Positions 25,328 to 33,159 of a stretch of DNA of 33,159 nt are shown here, one piece after another (the first letter of the stretch is position 1; each line of letters begins with the position of its first letter). The position numbers and the translations under genes were made by a program. Under the pieces are notes generated by a model. That model made no database searches. It worked only from the letters and a program-made list of their open reading frames with translations, and was not told the DNA's origin. The stretch is from an uncultured Dehalococcoidia bacterium (GTDB lineage Bacteria; Chloroflexota; Dehalococcoidia; Lucifugimonadales; Lucifugimonadaceae): contig CAJWWK010000023.1 in assembly GCA_913048295.1 (NCBI GenBank), positions 1-33,159 of the forward strand. Direction: 5' to 3'.

Positions 25328-26098
25328 CTACAGGCCATCGGCAATCCCTCTCAGCAACCACCCGACCCCGTACGCAAGCACAGCCGCCGCGCCGCCGACT
25401 GCAACCGTTTCGATTCCCGCCATGATCCGACTTGTACCGACCACTCGGGCTTTGAATACACCGATCGCCGCAAAAGTACCCGCGGTCGCCAGCGAACTCC
25501 ACAGGAACGGGGCGGGGATGCCGTCATCAATCACCAGGTTAAAGATGAACGGAAGTATCGGGACCGACCCGGCGATGAGGAACGCAACAAAAGTGAACCA
25601 TGCGGCACGGCCGGGTTCCGGACCTTCGAGCAGCAGGCCGTGCTCTACCTGCAGCATTGTATCGACCCAGACTTTTTCGTCCGAAGTAATCACCTCAACG
25701 ACCTGCTCAAGGAGTTCGCCCTCAAAACCCTTGTGCGCGTAGATCTGTCGGATTTCTTCTCGCTCGCCTTCTGGGATAAGCCTGATTTCTTCCTGTTCCT
25801 CGAGACGCATCTTATGGAGAAACTGCCGTTCGGCGCGGGTTCCCAAAAAGTTGCTGACAGCCATCGAAAAACCGTCTGCCAGTAAGTTTGCAAGCCCTAG
25901 TATCACCACGATGCCGGTATCAAGGTTTGCACCAACGACGCCAGAAACCACGGCGAAGGTCGTGATCGTACCGTCGATGCCGCCGTACACCAGGTCCTTG
26001 AGATAGCTCTGCGGGGTACCGGCCTCCAGCCGTTCGCTCACCCGGTCGGGGGTGTGCATGGCGTGAAGGTCTTCCCTGTCTCTCAGGCTCCTGCCCAT
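25328..26098 (-). CDS. VIT1/CCC1-family iron/manganese transporter
   Basis: 256 aa from the ATG at 26098, which has AGGAG six bases upstream. An upstream in-frame start would run into the epimerase gene. VIT1/CCC1 layout: TM1-TM2 LVYGGIDGTITTFAVVSGVVG with the metal-path Asp, ILGLANLLADGFSMAVSNFLG, a cytoplasmic helical arm rich in Glu (EEQEEIRLIPEGEREEIRQI type, about 105-150), then three hydrophobic segments to the end. These proteins export or sequester Fe2+/Mn2+ across the membrane. The arm glutamates that bind metal in eukaryotic VIT1 are represented in number, though I cannot align them exactly. Fourth gene downstream of recG-degV-fakA in the run; no Fur-like site recognised. Confidence 0.92.
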   Translation of the reverse strand: MGRSLRDREDLHAMHTPDRVSERLEAGTPQSYLKDLVYGGIDGTITTFAVVSGVVGANLDTGIVVILGLANLLADGFSMAVSNFLGTRAERQFLHKMRLEEQEEIRLIPEGEREEIRQIYAHKGFEGELLEQVVEVITSDEKVWVDTMLQVEHGLLLEGPEPGRAAWFTFVAFLIAGSVPILPFIFNLVIDDGIPAPFLWSSLATAGTFAAIGVFKARVVGTSRIMAGIETVAVGGAAAVLAYGVGWLLRGIADGL

Positions 26099-26106
26099 CG
26101 AATCTC

Positions 26107-26907
26107 CTAGAAACCGTGATCGGCCGCACTCTCTTGCGGCACGAACCCGAGCACTTCTTTTGCATGGTCGATATCGCGGTACCTTGTCGGATTGTCCGAG
26201 CATGCGAAAACAACGGCATATTTCAGATCGTCCGGTGCATGAACGGCTTTATCGATCATCCGGACGATGTCGCGATGACTGCACCAAACCGACGCGTTTC
26301 GGGCGTTTAGCGGCACATCTTCGATCTCGACCTTGCCAACCCGTATACAGATTACCGACATGTCGTACTGCGCCGAGTACATCTGGCCTAAATTCTCTGT
26401 GAACATTTTAGAAACGGTGTAGAAGCCGCGAAGCCGGACCGGATCGCCTATGGCAACCAGGGGACGCGGTACCGGCATTACGAAATCCGGGTCGTGGACC
26501 ATCGACCTGAAAGGTTCTTCCTGCTCGTAACCGGCCACGACCGCGCCACTGCTGGCAGCAACGATTCGTTTCACTCCCGATATCCGGCAGGCCTCAAACA
26601 GGTTGTAGACCCCGTTGATGTTTGCCTTAATGTGGGTTTCATCAGTGACATTTCCGCGCGACGCGGCCATGTGGATAACGGTGTCGACATTCTCGAGGGC
26701 GGGCATAATGCCGTCGATTCCGTCGCCAATATCAGTGACCGTTGTAGGAAATCCTTCAACTTCTCTGCGGCCGAGCGCCGTGACTTCGTGCGATTCAGCA
26801 AGACTTCGCCCCGCAAGACCTCCGATCAGGCCGCTCATTCCGGTAACGAGGATTTTTGATGGACTCAAAGCTTTTCGAGTGATTCTTTCGGGATTCAGAG
26901 CAGGCAT
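26107..26907 (-). CDS. NAD-dependent epimerase/dehydratase (extended SDR)
   Basis: 266 aa from the ATG at 26907, 11 bases after the recG stop; the longer open frame overlaps recG. Extended SDR: ILVTGMSGLIG (G-x-x-G-x-x-G), VDTVIHMAA, NINGVYNLFEAC, IVAASSGAV, active-site YTVSK (Tyr and Lys) and the C-terminal SHRDIVRMI and YRDIDHAKEVLGFVP. Probably acts on a nucleotide sugar or uronate; similar short members include uronate dehydrogenases. The catalytic Thr/Ser is within ASSGAV. The paralog fragment at 23390-23905 shares the C-terminal pattern. The stop codon TAG lies next to the VIT1 ribosome site, so the two genes are tightly packed. Confidence 0.88.
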   Translation of the reverse strand: MPALNPERITRKALSPSKILVTGMSGLIGGLAGRSLAESHEVTALGRREVEGFPTTVTDIGDGIDGIMPALENVDTVIHMAASRGNVTDETHIKANINGVYNLFEACRISGVKRIVAASSGAVVAGYEQEEPFRSMVHDPDFVMPVPRPLVAIGDPVRLRGFYTVSKMFTENLGQMYSAQYDMSVICIRVGKVEIEDVPLNARNASVWCSHRDIVRMIDKAVHAPDDLKYAVVFACSDNPTRYRDIDHAKEVLGFVPQESAADHGF

Positions 26908-26918
26908 GTTCCGCTCGA

Positions 26919-29471
26919 TTAGGAAAACTCGGTGATCTGCTCGCTCGTAACTCGCTCCAGCTCGGAGGCCAACTGCGGATGTTCGTCCGGCCAGTCCAGC
27001 GTTCCGTCGGCCATCAAGTCTGAAGCTTCCCGGCGTGCAAGTTGAAGCAAATCGACATCGTCGATAGTTGCGACCCGCAATTCGTCCCATCCGCTCTGTC
27101 GGGTACCCAGGTAATCGCCGGGTCCACGTATACGCAGGTCTTCTTCCGCAAGTTCAAAACCGTCTGAGTTTTCAAGTACTGCACTTATTCTCTCGCCAGC
27201 AGTCTCCCCGCCGGAAGATGTCACCAGAACGCAATAGCTCTGGCTCCCGCCCCGGCCAACACGACCCCGCAACTGGTGAAGCTGGGCGAGGCCGAAACGG
27301 TTGGCGCTCATAATCATCATCACGGTCGCATTGGGAATGTCAACCCCGACCTCGATCACCGGAGTTGCAACCAGCACGTCGATCTGCCTGCTCCGCACGC
27401 GGTCCATCACATCCTGTTTTTCAGGAAGTTTCATACGTCCGTGCAACAACCCGACCCGGAGGTCCTTGAAAGTATCAACCGAAAGACGTTCAAACTCCTG
27501 TACAGCAGAGACCGCCTCGATCGAATCGGACGGTTCTATGAGCGGGCAGACGACAAACGCCTGTCTGCCCAGGGCGACCTGCTGCCTGATCATCTGGTGG
27601 GCCTGATCTACATCGGCTTTGCTTCTCGCCAGCGATGTGGTGATCGGTCTGCGACCCATCGGCAGGATTTTCAACGTATTTACATCCAGGTCGCCGTACA
27701 CGGTGAGCGCCAGCGTTCGGGGAATCGGGGTTGCCGACATCGCAAGCAGGTGTGGCCGCGGCGTACGTTTGGTGAGGGCCCCGCGCTGCTCCACCCCGAA
27801 CCTGTGCTGTTCGTCGACCACAGCCAATCCAAGCCGCGGAATCGACACCTGCTCTTGCAACAATGCGTGCGTGCCAATAATTAAATCGGCCTCTCCGTCG
27901 GCAATCATCTGCTGAATTCTCGACTTGATCGACCGCTGGAGACTGCCGATCAGCAGCACCATCGTGATTCGGCGATTTCCTCTGCCGGGCAAGCTCGCGT
28001 GTCGCACCGCGTCACGCGGCTCTCCGGGCAGGGGCTCGGCATGCAGCTGGTTAGAAATGCTCAGGAAATGCTGTTCGGCTAGCACCTCGGTCGGTGCCAT
28101 CAGTGCGCCCTGGTATCCCGCGGTGTTTGCAGCCAGCAGGGCCGACAGGGCAACGACGGTCTTGCCGCTGCCTACTTCGCCCTGTAACAGCCGACCCATC
28201 GGGACTCCGCTTGCCATATCAGCGAGAAAAACGTCCAGTGATTCCTGCTGATCGGTGGTGAGCTCAAAATCGAGCGATTCCAGAAACGGCTCGACGACCG
28301 GACTTCCTTCGTCCATGGCAATCACGATTCCATCTCGCCTGTTCCGCCACTCCGACTTCTTTTTGAGCGCCGCCAACTGGTACATGAACAGTTCATCGAA
28401 GGCCAGTCGACGACGTGCCTGACGCTGATCTTCAACTGAATCGGGGTAGTGCATCGATTCTACGGCTTCCAGCAGGCCAGGGAACGAATGGCGCTGTCTC
28501 AGGTCGTCATCAAGAAATTCGGTGAGAAGAGGAAGACCGGTATCGAGAGATTTTCGTGTTGCCGTGCGGATCGAACGCTGTACGAGTCCTTCGGTCGACG
28601 GATACACCGGCAGCAGGTTGCCAGCATGCGTGAGCTGCAGGTCTCCCGTCGTGGTGTCGGTCGATGCTGCAGACGAGGGAAGTTCGTCATACTCGGGATT
28701 CTGCATCTGCGCTCGACCCTGGAACGCGTCGATCTCACCGCTGAAGGCAATCAGGCTGCCGCGCTTGAACCTACTGGCGAGATAGGCCTGCCTGAAGAAC
28801 GTGGCTTCGAGAAGACCCGTCCCGTCGTTAATGAGAATCTTTGCCGCACCGGGTGGTGGGCCAATCCGGACGGTTTCCGACCGCACAACGCGTCCTGCCA
28901 CGGTCGTCAACGCCCCGTACTCAACCTCGCCTATCCGTGTGACTTTTGAATAGTCGACGTGCCGGGCCGGGAACAGCGACAGCATGTCGCGCAGCGTGGC
29001 AACGTTCAACCGCGACAACTTCCCGCGCGTTGCCTTGTGAATGAATTTAAGTTCAGCCAGCGGGGTATCGAGTTTGTATTTTGCCTTCGCCGAGCTTGCA
29101 CGCCCCGAAGGAGGTTTCGCTTGGTTACGCTTTGCCGGTGCCCGTCCTGACGAGGTGCCCGACCCCCGCCCATCCGATGATTTGGCGCTCGCAGTGGCAC
29201 CGGATATTTTCGCCATTACTGCCGATGCCCAACGGTGGCGCTCACCCGGCTGCAAAGCGGCGTAGTTGGTCCCACCCAGCGGCTCGATATCGCGAATCCA
29301 CTGGAGATGGCCCGACGCACGTTCGATGAATCGGTCAAGGCCGCCCATCACTGCGCGATCGGAAAACTCAAGCTTGCGCTCCAACTCGATGACGTTCCGA
29401 AGTGAATTTGCCGCCTGTTCTGGCTCCAATATTCGAGGGGTTTGCTCTGGATAACTGCCGCGCACGCCCAT
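26919..29471 (-). CDS. recG: ATP-dependent DNA helicase RecG
   Basis: 850 aa. Superfamily 2 helicase that remodels stalled replication forks and branched DNA. Wedge domain about 135-265 (ALTTVAGRVVRSE, IAFSGEIDAF). Helicase motifs: Walker A GEVGSGKT (431-438), APTEVLAEQH, motif II DEQH (553-556), motif III AMSATPIPRT, and later ATPVIEVGVDIPNA and QLRGRVGRGG. It is about 150 residues longer than E. coli RecG because of an N-terminal region (1-90, with HLQWIRDIEPLGG) and a low-complexity Ser/Gly/Lys linker (92-130), as in several other deep-branching bacteria. Its ATG overlaps the degV stop as TGATG, so translation is probably coupled. Confidence 0.96.
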   Translation of the reverse strand: MGVRGSYPEQTPRILEPEQAANSLRNVIELERKLEFSDRAVMGGLDRFIERASGHLQWIRDIEPLGGTNYAALQPGERHRWASAVMAKISGATASAKSSDGRGSGTSSGRAPAKRNQAKPPSGRASSAKAKYKLDTPLAELKFIHKATRGKLSRLNVATLRDMLSLFPARHVDYSKVTRIGEVEYGALTTVAGRVVRSETVRIGPPPGAAKILINDGTGLLEATFFRQAYLASRFKRGSLIAFSGEIDAFQGRAQMQNPEYDELPSSAASTDTTTGDLQLTHAGNLLPVYPSTEGLVQRSIRTATRKSLDTGLPLLTEFLDDDLRQRHSFPGLLEAVESMHYPDSVEDQRQARRRLAFDELFMYQLAALKKKSEWRNRRDGIVIAMDEGSPVVEPFLESLDFELTTDQQESLDVFLADMASGVPMGRLLQGEVGSGKTVVALSALLAANTAGYQGALMAPTEVLAEQHFLSISNQLHAEPLPGEPRDAVRHASLPGRGNRRITMVLLIGSLQRSIKSRIQQMIADGEADLIIGTHALLQEQVSIPRLGLAVVDEQHRFGVEQRGALTKRTPRPHLLAMSATPIPRTLALTVYGDLDVNTLKILPMGRRPITTSLARSKADVDQAHQMIRQQVALGRQAFVVCPLIEPSDSIEAVSAVQEFERLSVDTFKDLRVGLLHGRMKLPEKQDVMDRVRSRQIDVLVATPVIEVGVDIPNATVMMIMSANRFGLAQLHQLRGRVGRGGSQSYCVLVTSSGGETAGERISAVLENSDGFELAEEDLRIRGPGDYLGTRQSGWDELRVATIDDVDLLQLARREASDLMADGTLDWPDEHPQLASELERVTSEQITEFS

Positions 29472-30319
29472 CAGCCGGATTCAGCCTTGATCATCCCGAA
29501 CCCGAGCGTGCCGGGTCCGAGGTAGTTACCAACCACAGGGCCGAGTTGTGCAACGGTCGCAACCCCATCTGGAGTGAACTTAGCCACATCATTTGCGATA
29601 TCTCGAGCATCGGCCTCATCGGTCGTATAGAGCACCGCCAGTTTTTCGAGCGGCGCGTGCTCAGCCGCCAGTGCCTTAAGCCGGGCGATTCCCTTTTTAC
29701 GATTTCGCGCCCGCTCCATCGGATGCGCTTCGCCATCGCGCAATATGAGGATGGGCCGGACACGCAGCAGCGACCCCACGAAGCCCTGTGCCTTCCCTAT
29801 CCGCCCACCTCGGACCAGGTAGGTGAGAGTGTCGACCATCCCGATGAACACCGCTCGTTCGCTCAGATTCTTCGCCAGATCTGTAGCTTCGTCCAAAGAC
29901 GCACCATCTGAAATTGCTTCGGCAACGCGTACAGCCGTCCACCCAAGGGCCATCGAAGCCTGCTGGGTGTCAACGACAGAAATACGGGTTGAGGACGCAT
30001 TCATTGCTTCGACTGCGTTGACCGCTGAGTTGTGCGTCATGCTCAACTTCGACGAGAGGTGTATCGAAATAATCTCGTCGTGGGTCTTTGCTAGTTCCTC
30101 GTATAGCTCGATAAAGGATCCAACGGATGGCGCCGAGGTCGTAGGGATCACTTTCGAATCGGGAAGTTGCCTGTACATCTCATCGGCAGAGATCGTCACA
30201 CCGTCGAGAAAAGTTTCATCCTTGATGTGCACGTTCAGAGGTATTACCGAGATGCCATGCTTCTCAGCGAGGTCCACAGGTAGATCGGAAGTGCTATCGG
30301 TTACGACTGCGATGCTCAT
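29471..30319 (-). CDS. DegV family fatty-acid-binding protein (FakB-type)
   Basis: 282 aa. DegV fold: SIAVVTDSTSDLP (N-terminal fatty-acid carboxylate site), IPLNVHIKDETFLDG, TTSAPSVGSF (the conserved SQPS-like loop), IHLSSKLSMTHNSA, VVDTQQASMALGW and YLVRGGRIGKAQGFVGSLLRVRPIL, all characteristic. DegV proteins bind long-chain fatty acids and present them to the DAK-type kinase FakA for phosphorylation. The fakA gene is directly upstream on the same strand, with 76 bases between, which supports a matched FakA/FakB pair. GGAG eight bases before the ATG. RecG starts at the last base of this gene. Confidence 0.94.
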   Translation of the reverse strand: MSIAVVTDSTSDLPVDLAEKHGISVIPLNVHIKDETFLDGVTISADEMYRQLPDSKVIPTTSAPSVGSFIELYEELAKTHDEIISIHLSSKLSMTHNSAVNAVEAMNASSTRISVVDTQQASMALGWTAVRVAEAISDGASLDEATDLAKNLSERAVFIGMVDTLTYLVRGGRIGKAQGFVGSLLRVRPILILRDGEAHPMERARNRKKGIARLKALAAEHAPLEKLAVLYTTDEADARDIANDVAKFTPDGVATVAQLGPVVGNYLGPGTLGFGMIKAESG

Positions 30320-30395
30320 TGAAGTGCTCCGAATTGCTAGAGGTCGAACGCAACCCCAGTCCGGGGCCTGCGCACTTCCAATATCGAGATTTAGG

Positions 30396-32078
30396 CTACT
30401 CTACTGCAATCAGGTAGTCGTAGTGTGGTTGTCCGCCGTGCACGACCTCGATATCGAAACCACTGAATTTTTCTTCGAGTGACTTCGTTGTCGTCTCGGC
30501 CTGCTCCGGAGTCACCGCTTCCCCGGTATACACAGTGACAATCTCGGCACCGTCTGCGTGCTCCTCGATCAGCTTGATCAACACAAACAGGGGATCGCGC
30601 CCCACCGTCACGATATCGTCATCGAAAGTTGCGAAAGTCATCCCCGCTTTAATTTCGTGACCGTAAATAGTTACATCTCTCGACGCTTGGCAAACCCCGC
30701 CCTCTCCCACTTCGCTGGCAACCTCATTCATCGCCTTTTCGTTTTGATCCAGCGACAGGTCGATGTTGAACGCCAGCAGTGCCGCAACGCCCGTTTGAAC
30801 TGAACGGGTCGGAACCACCCTCACATCTTTACCGGTCAGATCGGGCACCTGTTGCGCGGCAACAACAACATTCTTGTTGTTCGGAAGCAATATCACCTTC
30901 TTCGATGGGGCAGCGTTCACCGCCGCCAGCAGATCGGCCACAGACGGATTCATCGTGTCGCCGCCTTCCACAACCGAAGTCGCGCCAAGACCCGTGCTGA
31001 TGATCAGATCGGTCAGCCCATCTCCCGCGGCAACCGCAACCACCGCTATTTCCGGTGCGGCGAGCGTAGCCACAGGTGGGCTGGTGGCGTCTCCCCGCCG
31101 TGCAGAAGCCCAGCCAGCTGTCTGCTCATCCATATTGGCGATCTCGATATTTGAGATCTGCCCGTATCCGAGTCCGGCGCTGAGCGCCAATCCGGGATCT
31201 TCCATGTGGACATGAACCTTCGCGATTACGTCAGTGCCGTCGACAATTGGCGAGCGACCGAGTTGGTCCATGTGGGCGCGTATTTTGTCGAGATCGAGAT
31301 CCTCGGCCTGGATCGCAAATACGGTGCAGTAACCCCAGTCAATCTCTTCGGAAGCATCGACAAAGTCGGCCTTAACAGAGCCAGAAAATTTGGCCCCCCC
31401 GGGCATGGGCACTTCGACCACACGCGCCGCCGGCTCCTCGCCGTGCAGAGCCCTTAAAGCTCCGTCAAGCATCACCGCGAAGCCAAAACCCCCGGAATCC
31501 ACTACCTCGGCTTCTGCAAGCACCGGTAGCAGTTGAGGGGTGCGGCGTACCGTTTCGAGCGAACTCGCCGCCACTGCCGAAAGCACGTTTTCGAAAGAAC
31601 CGTTTTTCGCGGCCGACGCCTCGGCAACCTCGGCACATTCGCGGTACACCGTCAGCATCGTGCCTTCGACCGGATTGGGCACTGCTTTATAGGAGTTCGT
31701 TGCCGCTATTCGCAACGATTTGGCAAAGCTACTGCCACGCAGTAGCGGTTCACCGTCCGTCGTCCCCAATGATTCCGACAGTCCCTTGAAGAACTGGGCG
31801 AGAATCAGCCCGGAGTTTCCGCGCGCACCCAGAAGCGCAGCGCGGGCCATTCTGTTCGCAACTTCGCCGATCGTGCCTGATGCATCGTCACCAATATCGT
31901 CCACCACCGACCGCAGGGTAAGCATCATGTTGGTGCCGGTGTCGCCATCGGGAACCGGAAACACGTTCAGTGCGTTGATCGTATCCCGGTTGATCTCGAT
32001 CGAATTGGCGGTGGCCCGAATCATGCTGACAAGCAGTATCGCACCAGTACTGTCACTTGCGACCGTAGAGTTTTGCAC
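30396..32078 (-). CDS. fakA: DAK2-domain fatty acid kinase FakA
   Basis: 560 aa from the GTG at 32078, which has AAGGAG eight bases upstream. A GTG at 32132 gives 18 more residues without a ribosome site or homology. DhaL/DAK2 kinase domain: NALNVFPVPDGDTGTN (Asp44, Asp46 and Asn50 bind Mg-ATP) and ALLGARGNSGLILAQFFKGLSE. The middle domain contains GYCTVFAIQAEDLDLDKIRAH and VHVHMEDPGLAL. The C-terminal domain has VILLPNNKNVVVAAQQ, VRVVPTRSVQTGVAAL, ILVNF-like and VTVYTGEAVTPEQA. This is the YloV/FakA family, 540-580 aa, which phosphorylates fatty acids bound by FakB (DegV protein) in the cytoplasm. First gene of the minus-strand operon, divergent from rpmB. Confidence 0.94.
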   Translation of the reverse strand: MQNSTVASDSTGAILLVSMIRATANSIEINRDTINALNVFPVPDGDTGTNMMLTLRSVVDDIGDDASGTIGEVANRMARAALLGARGNSGLILAQFFKGLSESLGTTDGEPLLRGSSFAKSLRIAATNSYKAVPNPVEGTMLTVYRECAEVAEASAAKNGSFENVLSAVAASSLETVRRTPQLLPVLAEAEVVDSGGFGFAVMLDGALRALHGEEPAARVVEVPMPGGAKFSGSVKADFVDASEEIDWGYCTVFAIQAEDLDLDKIRAHMDQLGRSPIVDGTDVIAKVHVHMEDPGLALSAGLGYGQISNIEIANMDEQTAGWASARRGDATSPPVATLAAPEIAVVAVAAGDGLTDLIISTGLGATSVVEGGDTMNPSVADLLAAVNAAPSKKVILLPNNKNVVVAAQQVPDLTGKDVRVVPTRSVQTGVAALLAFNIDLSLDQNEKAMNEVASEVGEGGVCQASRDVTIYGHEIKAGMTFATFDDDIVTVGRDPLFVLIKLIEEHADGAEIVTVYTGEAVTPEQAETTTKSLEEKFSGFDIEVVHGGQPHYDYLIAVE

Positions 32079-32294
32079 TTGGCCTACTCCTTGATAAATA
32101 CGAGGCAACTGCAGCTGAAATAGATCAGCCACACTCGCATTTCACCAGGCAATCTTCTGTTGTTCCAGCCCGACATGCATGTTAATGTATATCGATAGGG
32201 TCTCGGGCTAACCGCACCGGTTCGTATTCATCGTTCGGTCACTTGGCACGAGATTTCCCCCACACCATGAACTTATTTCGAGAGTCTAACTGTT

Positions 32295-32519
32295 ATGCCA
32301 AGCTCCGACCAAATCAGGGCGAAACTGGGTCTCGGACCCCGACCCAAGCCGATGTTCGGTCACAACCGATCGCACGCGCTGAATGCGACACGCAAGATTT
32401 CAAAGCCAAACCTGCAGAACAAGTGGGTGGTAATCGACGGCCAGCGCTACCGCGTGAAGCTGACAGCACGAGAGATGCGCACGCTCGACAAGAAGGGCAT
32501 CTCCCTGTTGTCCGTGTAG
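32295..32519 (+). CDS. rpmB: Ribosomal protein bL28, divergent form
   Basis: 74 aa. The core is recognisable as L28: FGHNRSHALNATRKISKPNLQNKWVVIDG and YRVKLTAREMRTLDKKG correspond to G..VSHS...TKR...PNLQ......G...RV..S...LR...K.G. It lacks the CxxC zinc pair near the start, and has a 20-residue N-terminus MPSSDQIRAKLGLGPRPKPM instead of the common MA..C..TGK. It stands immediately upstream of, and divergent from, fakA. In Firmicutes rpmB is also next to the fakA (yloV) region with recG downstream, so synteny supports the call. Ribosome site weak. Confidence 0.85.
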   Translation: MPSSDQIRAKLGLGPRPKPMFGHNRSHALNATRKISKPNLQNKWVVIDGQRYRVKLTAREMRTLDKKGISLLSV

Positions 32520-32555
32520 AAGCGACGTTCGCAAAGCACGCTAATACGTGAAAGT

Positions 32556-32585
32556 AAAAACCCTTCTCGGTTGAGAGGGGTTTTT
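32556..32585. terminator. Bidirectional intrinsic terminator between rpmB and the edge gene
   Basis: Stem ACCCTTCTC (32560-32568) / GAGAGGGGT (32573-32581) with one wobble, loop GGTT, five T after it on the plus strand and five A before it (a U-tract on the minus strand). It lies about 40 bases after rpmB and can serve the convergent gene at 32690 as well. Confidence 0.9.
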
Positions 32586-32597
32586 AGTTGGTAGTAC

Positions 32598-32634
32598 ATC
32601 CTCCCTCTCTGCATGGGAGGGACCGAGGGAGGAT
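32598..32634. repeat. Inverted repeat, 10-bp arms
   Basis: ATCCTCCCTC (32598-32607) and GAGGGAGGAT (32625-32634) are perfect complements with a 17-base spacer. It lies between the terminator and the edge gene, without a T-tract. Possibly a second 3' hairpin for the minus-strand gene. Confidence 0.5.
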
Positions 32635-32689
32635 TGCCCTGCGCGACCAGATTCGCCTCGAACGCCCGGAGCATGATGACCCACAGGCC

Positions 32690-33159
32690 CTAGAGCCGCT
32701 CGAGAAGGCTGTCCGCCAGGTCGATCATGAAGTCGGTTGACCACTGCGAAAGTTCACTCGTTGGACCGTTTTGAAGGCTTATCAGGTTGGACCCCATCCT
32801 CAAGACGACCATCGCGCCCATTCCATCCAGGTCCAGGGTCACGGTTGGCAGATCACGGTCCCGGTTATTCTGCTCGAAGTAGTCGACACCGGAGTCGGCT
32901 AAGCTGCCTTCGAGAATGCTGTAGTGGGCGATCGCCGCGTCGGTGCTGTTCATCGTGATCAGGGCAACCGTCAGGGAGCTATCGTGGGCATCGCTGCTGT
33001 AGATGGCGAGGCACATAGTATTGATGGCGGGATTGTCAGATTTCGCGCTATCGGTCGCAGTGCGGGTTTCCAGCTCACTCGGATACCGGCCGCCGGCGCC
33101 GGAGACAATCAGGCTGAAACAGGCCGTCGGACTAACATAACGAGTGGTACAGGTTATGG
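32690..33159 (-). CDS. Partial CDS, hypothetical protein (5' end outside window)
   Basis: The frame is open from the stop at 32690 to the window edge (at least 155 codons), so the beginning is missing. Not recognised. An internal ATG at 33016 would give 108 aa, but the sequence before it (TRYVSPTACFSLIVSGAGG, with ELETRTATDSAK) continues in the same style and I consider the longer, partial form more likely. The protein is acidic, with SDAHDSSLTVALITMNSTDAA and a C-terminal MIDLADSLLERL helix. VSPTACFSLIVSG might be the end of an exported segment. No catalytic motif is visible. Confidence 0.5.
   Translation of the reverse strand, partial: ITCTTRYVSPTACFSLIVSGAGGRYPSELETRTATDSAKSDNPAINTMCLAIYSSDAHDSSLTVALITMNSTDAAIAHYSILEGSLADSGVDYFEQNNRDRDLPTVTLDLDGMGAMVVLRMGSNLISLQNGPTSELSQWSTDFMIDLADSLLERL

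Noticed and set aside
1-33159. CRISPR arrays, insertion sequences, phage or integrase genes
   Set aside because: No regularly spaced direct repeats, transposase or integrase motifs were found on reading both strands.

Overview
The window looks like a piece of chromosome from an uncultured bacterium, most likely a Chloroflexota of the marine SAR202 / Dehalococcoidia kind. This is inference from gene content, not from a marker phylogeny. The evidence is two enolase-superfamily dehydratase-type enzymes with a DapA-like aldolase, an amidohydrolase, a beta-propeller lyase-like protein and an SDR (a catabolic mix common in SAR202), a secreted repeat protein of a style I associate with that group, a divergent L28, and a RecG with a long N-terminal extension. 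No rRNA, convincing tRNA, insertion sequence, phage module or CRISPR array is visible.

Layout. (1) 140-1549 (-): dihydrolipoamide dehydrogenase. (2) 2025-2687 (+): exported protein with a duplicated 33-residue unit and a His/Gly/Arg-rich tail. (3) 2890-5702 (+): tight operon of a methyltransferase, a DapA-superfamily lyase and a mandelate racemase-type enolase-superfamily enzyme. (4) 5793-8027 (+): complete groES-groEL heat-shock operon with sigma70-type promoter, CIRCE-like operator and intrinsic terminator. (5) 8076-8769: frameshifted methyltransferase pseudogene. (6) 8970-13443 (+): SbcD-like nuclease plus a large SbcC/YhaN-like ATPase with a hydrophobic hairpin where a zinc hook would be expected, followed by a decayed acetyltransferase gene. 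(7) 14010-15922: DUF5343 protein (-) and ParB-like protein (+), divergent around a cluster of TTGGAAY motifs. (8) 16270-23286: catabolic island (amidohydrolase, MFS transporter, RspA/ManD-like dehydratase, PAL-like beta-propeller, SDR) that also holds a broken response regulator. (9) 23390-32078 (-): long co-directional run fakA, degV/fakB, recG, epimerase, VIT1-type transporter and cobO, ending in a deletion scar that joins the front of a decayed cobT to the back of a second epimerase gene. (10) rpmB (+), diverging from fakA, and a partial unknown gene at the right edge.

How the genes work together. The MR/MLE, DapA-like, RspA-like, SDR, amidohydrolase and MFS genes fit uptake and stepwise breakdown of hydroxy-acids or acid sugars (dehydration, aldol cleavage, oxidation), but no single substrate can be named. 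FakA plus a DegV protein would form a fatty-acid kinase next to recG and rpmB, an arrangement resembling the rpmB-dak-recG neighbourhood of Firmicutes. CobO suggests corrinoid adenosylation, while the adjacent cobT is clearly dead in this sequence.

The most unusual property is the number of broken genes: four loci (8.1-8.8, 13.4-14.0, 17.5-18.2 and 23.4-24.6 kb) carry frameshifts, stops or a deletion, while the long genes between them are intact. Several lesions are single-base losses that could be sequencing error. The two in-frame TAG codons in the acetyltransferase and the cobT/epimerase junction are better explained by real decay.
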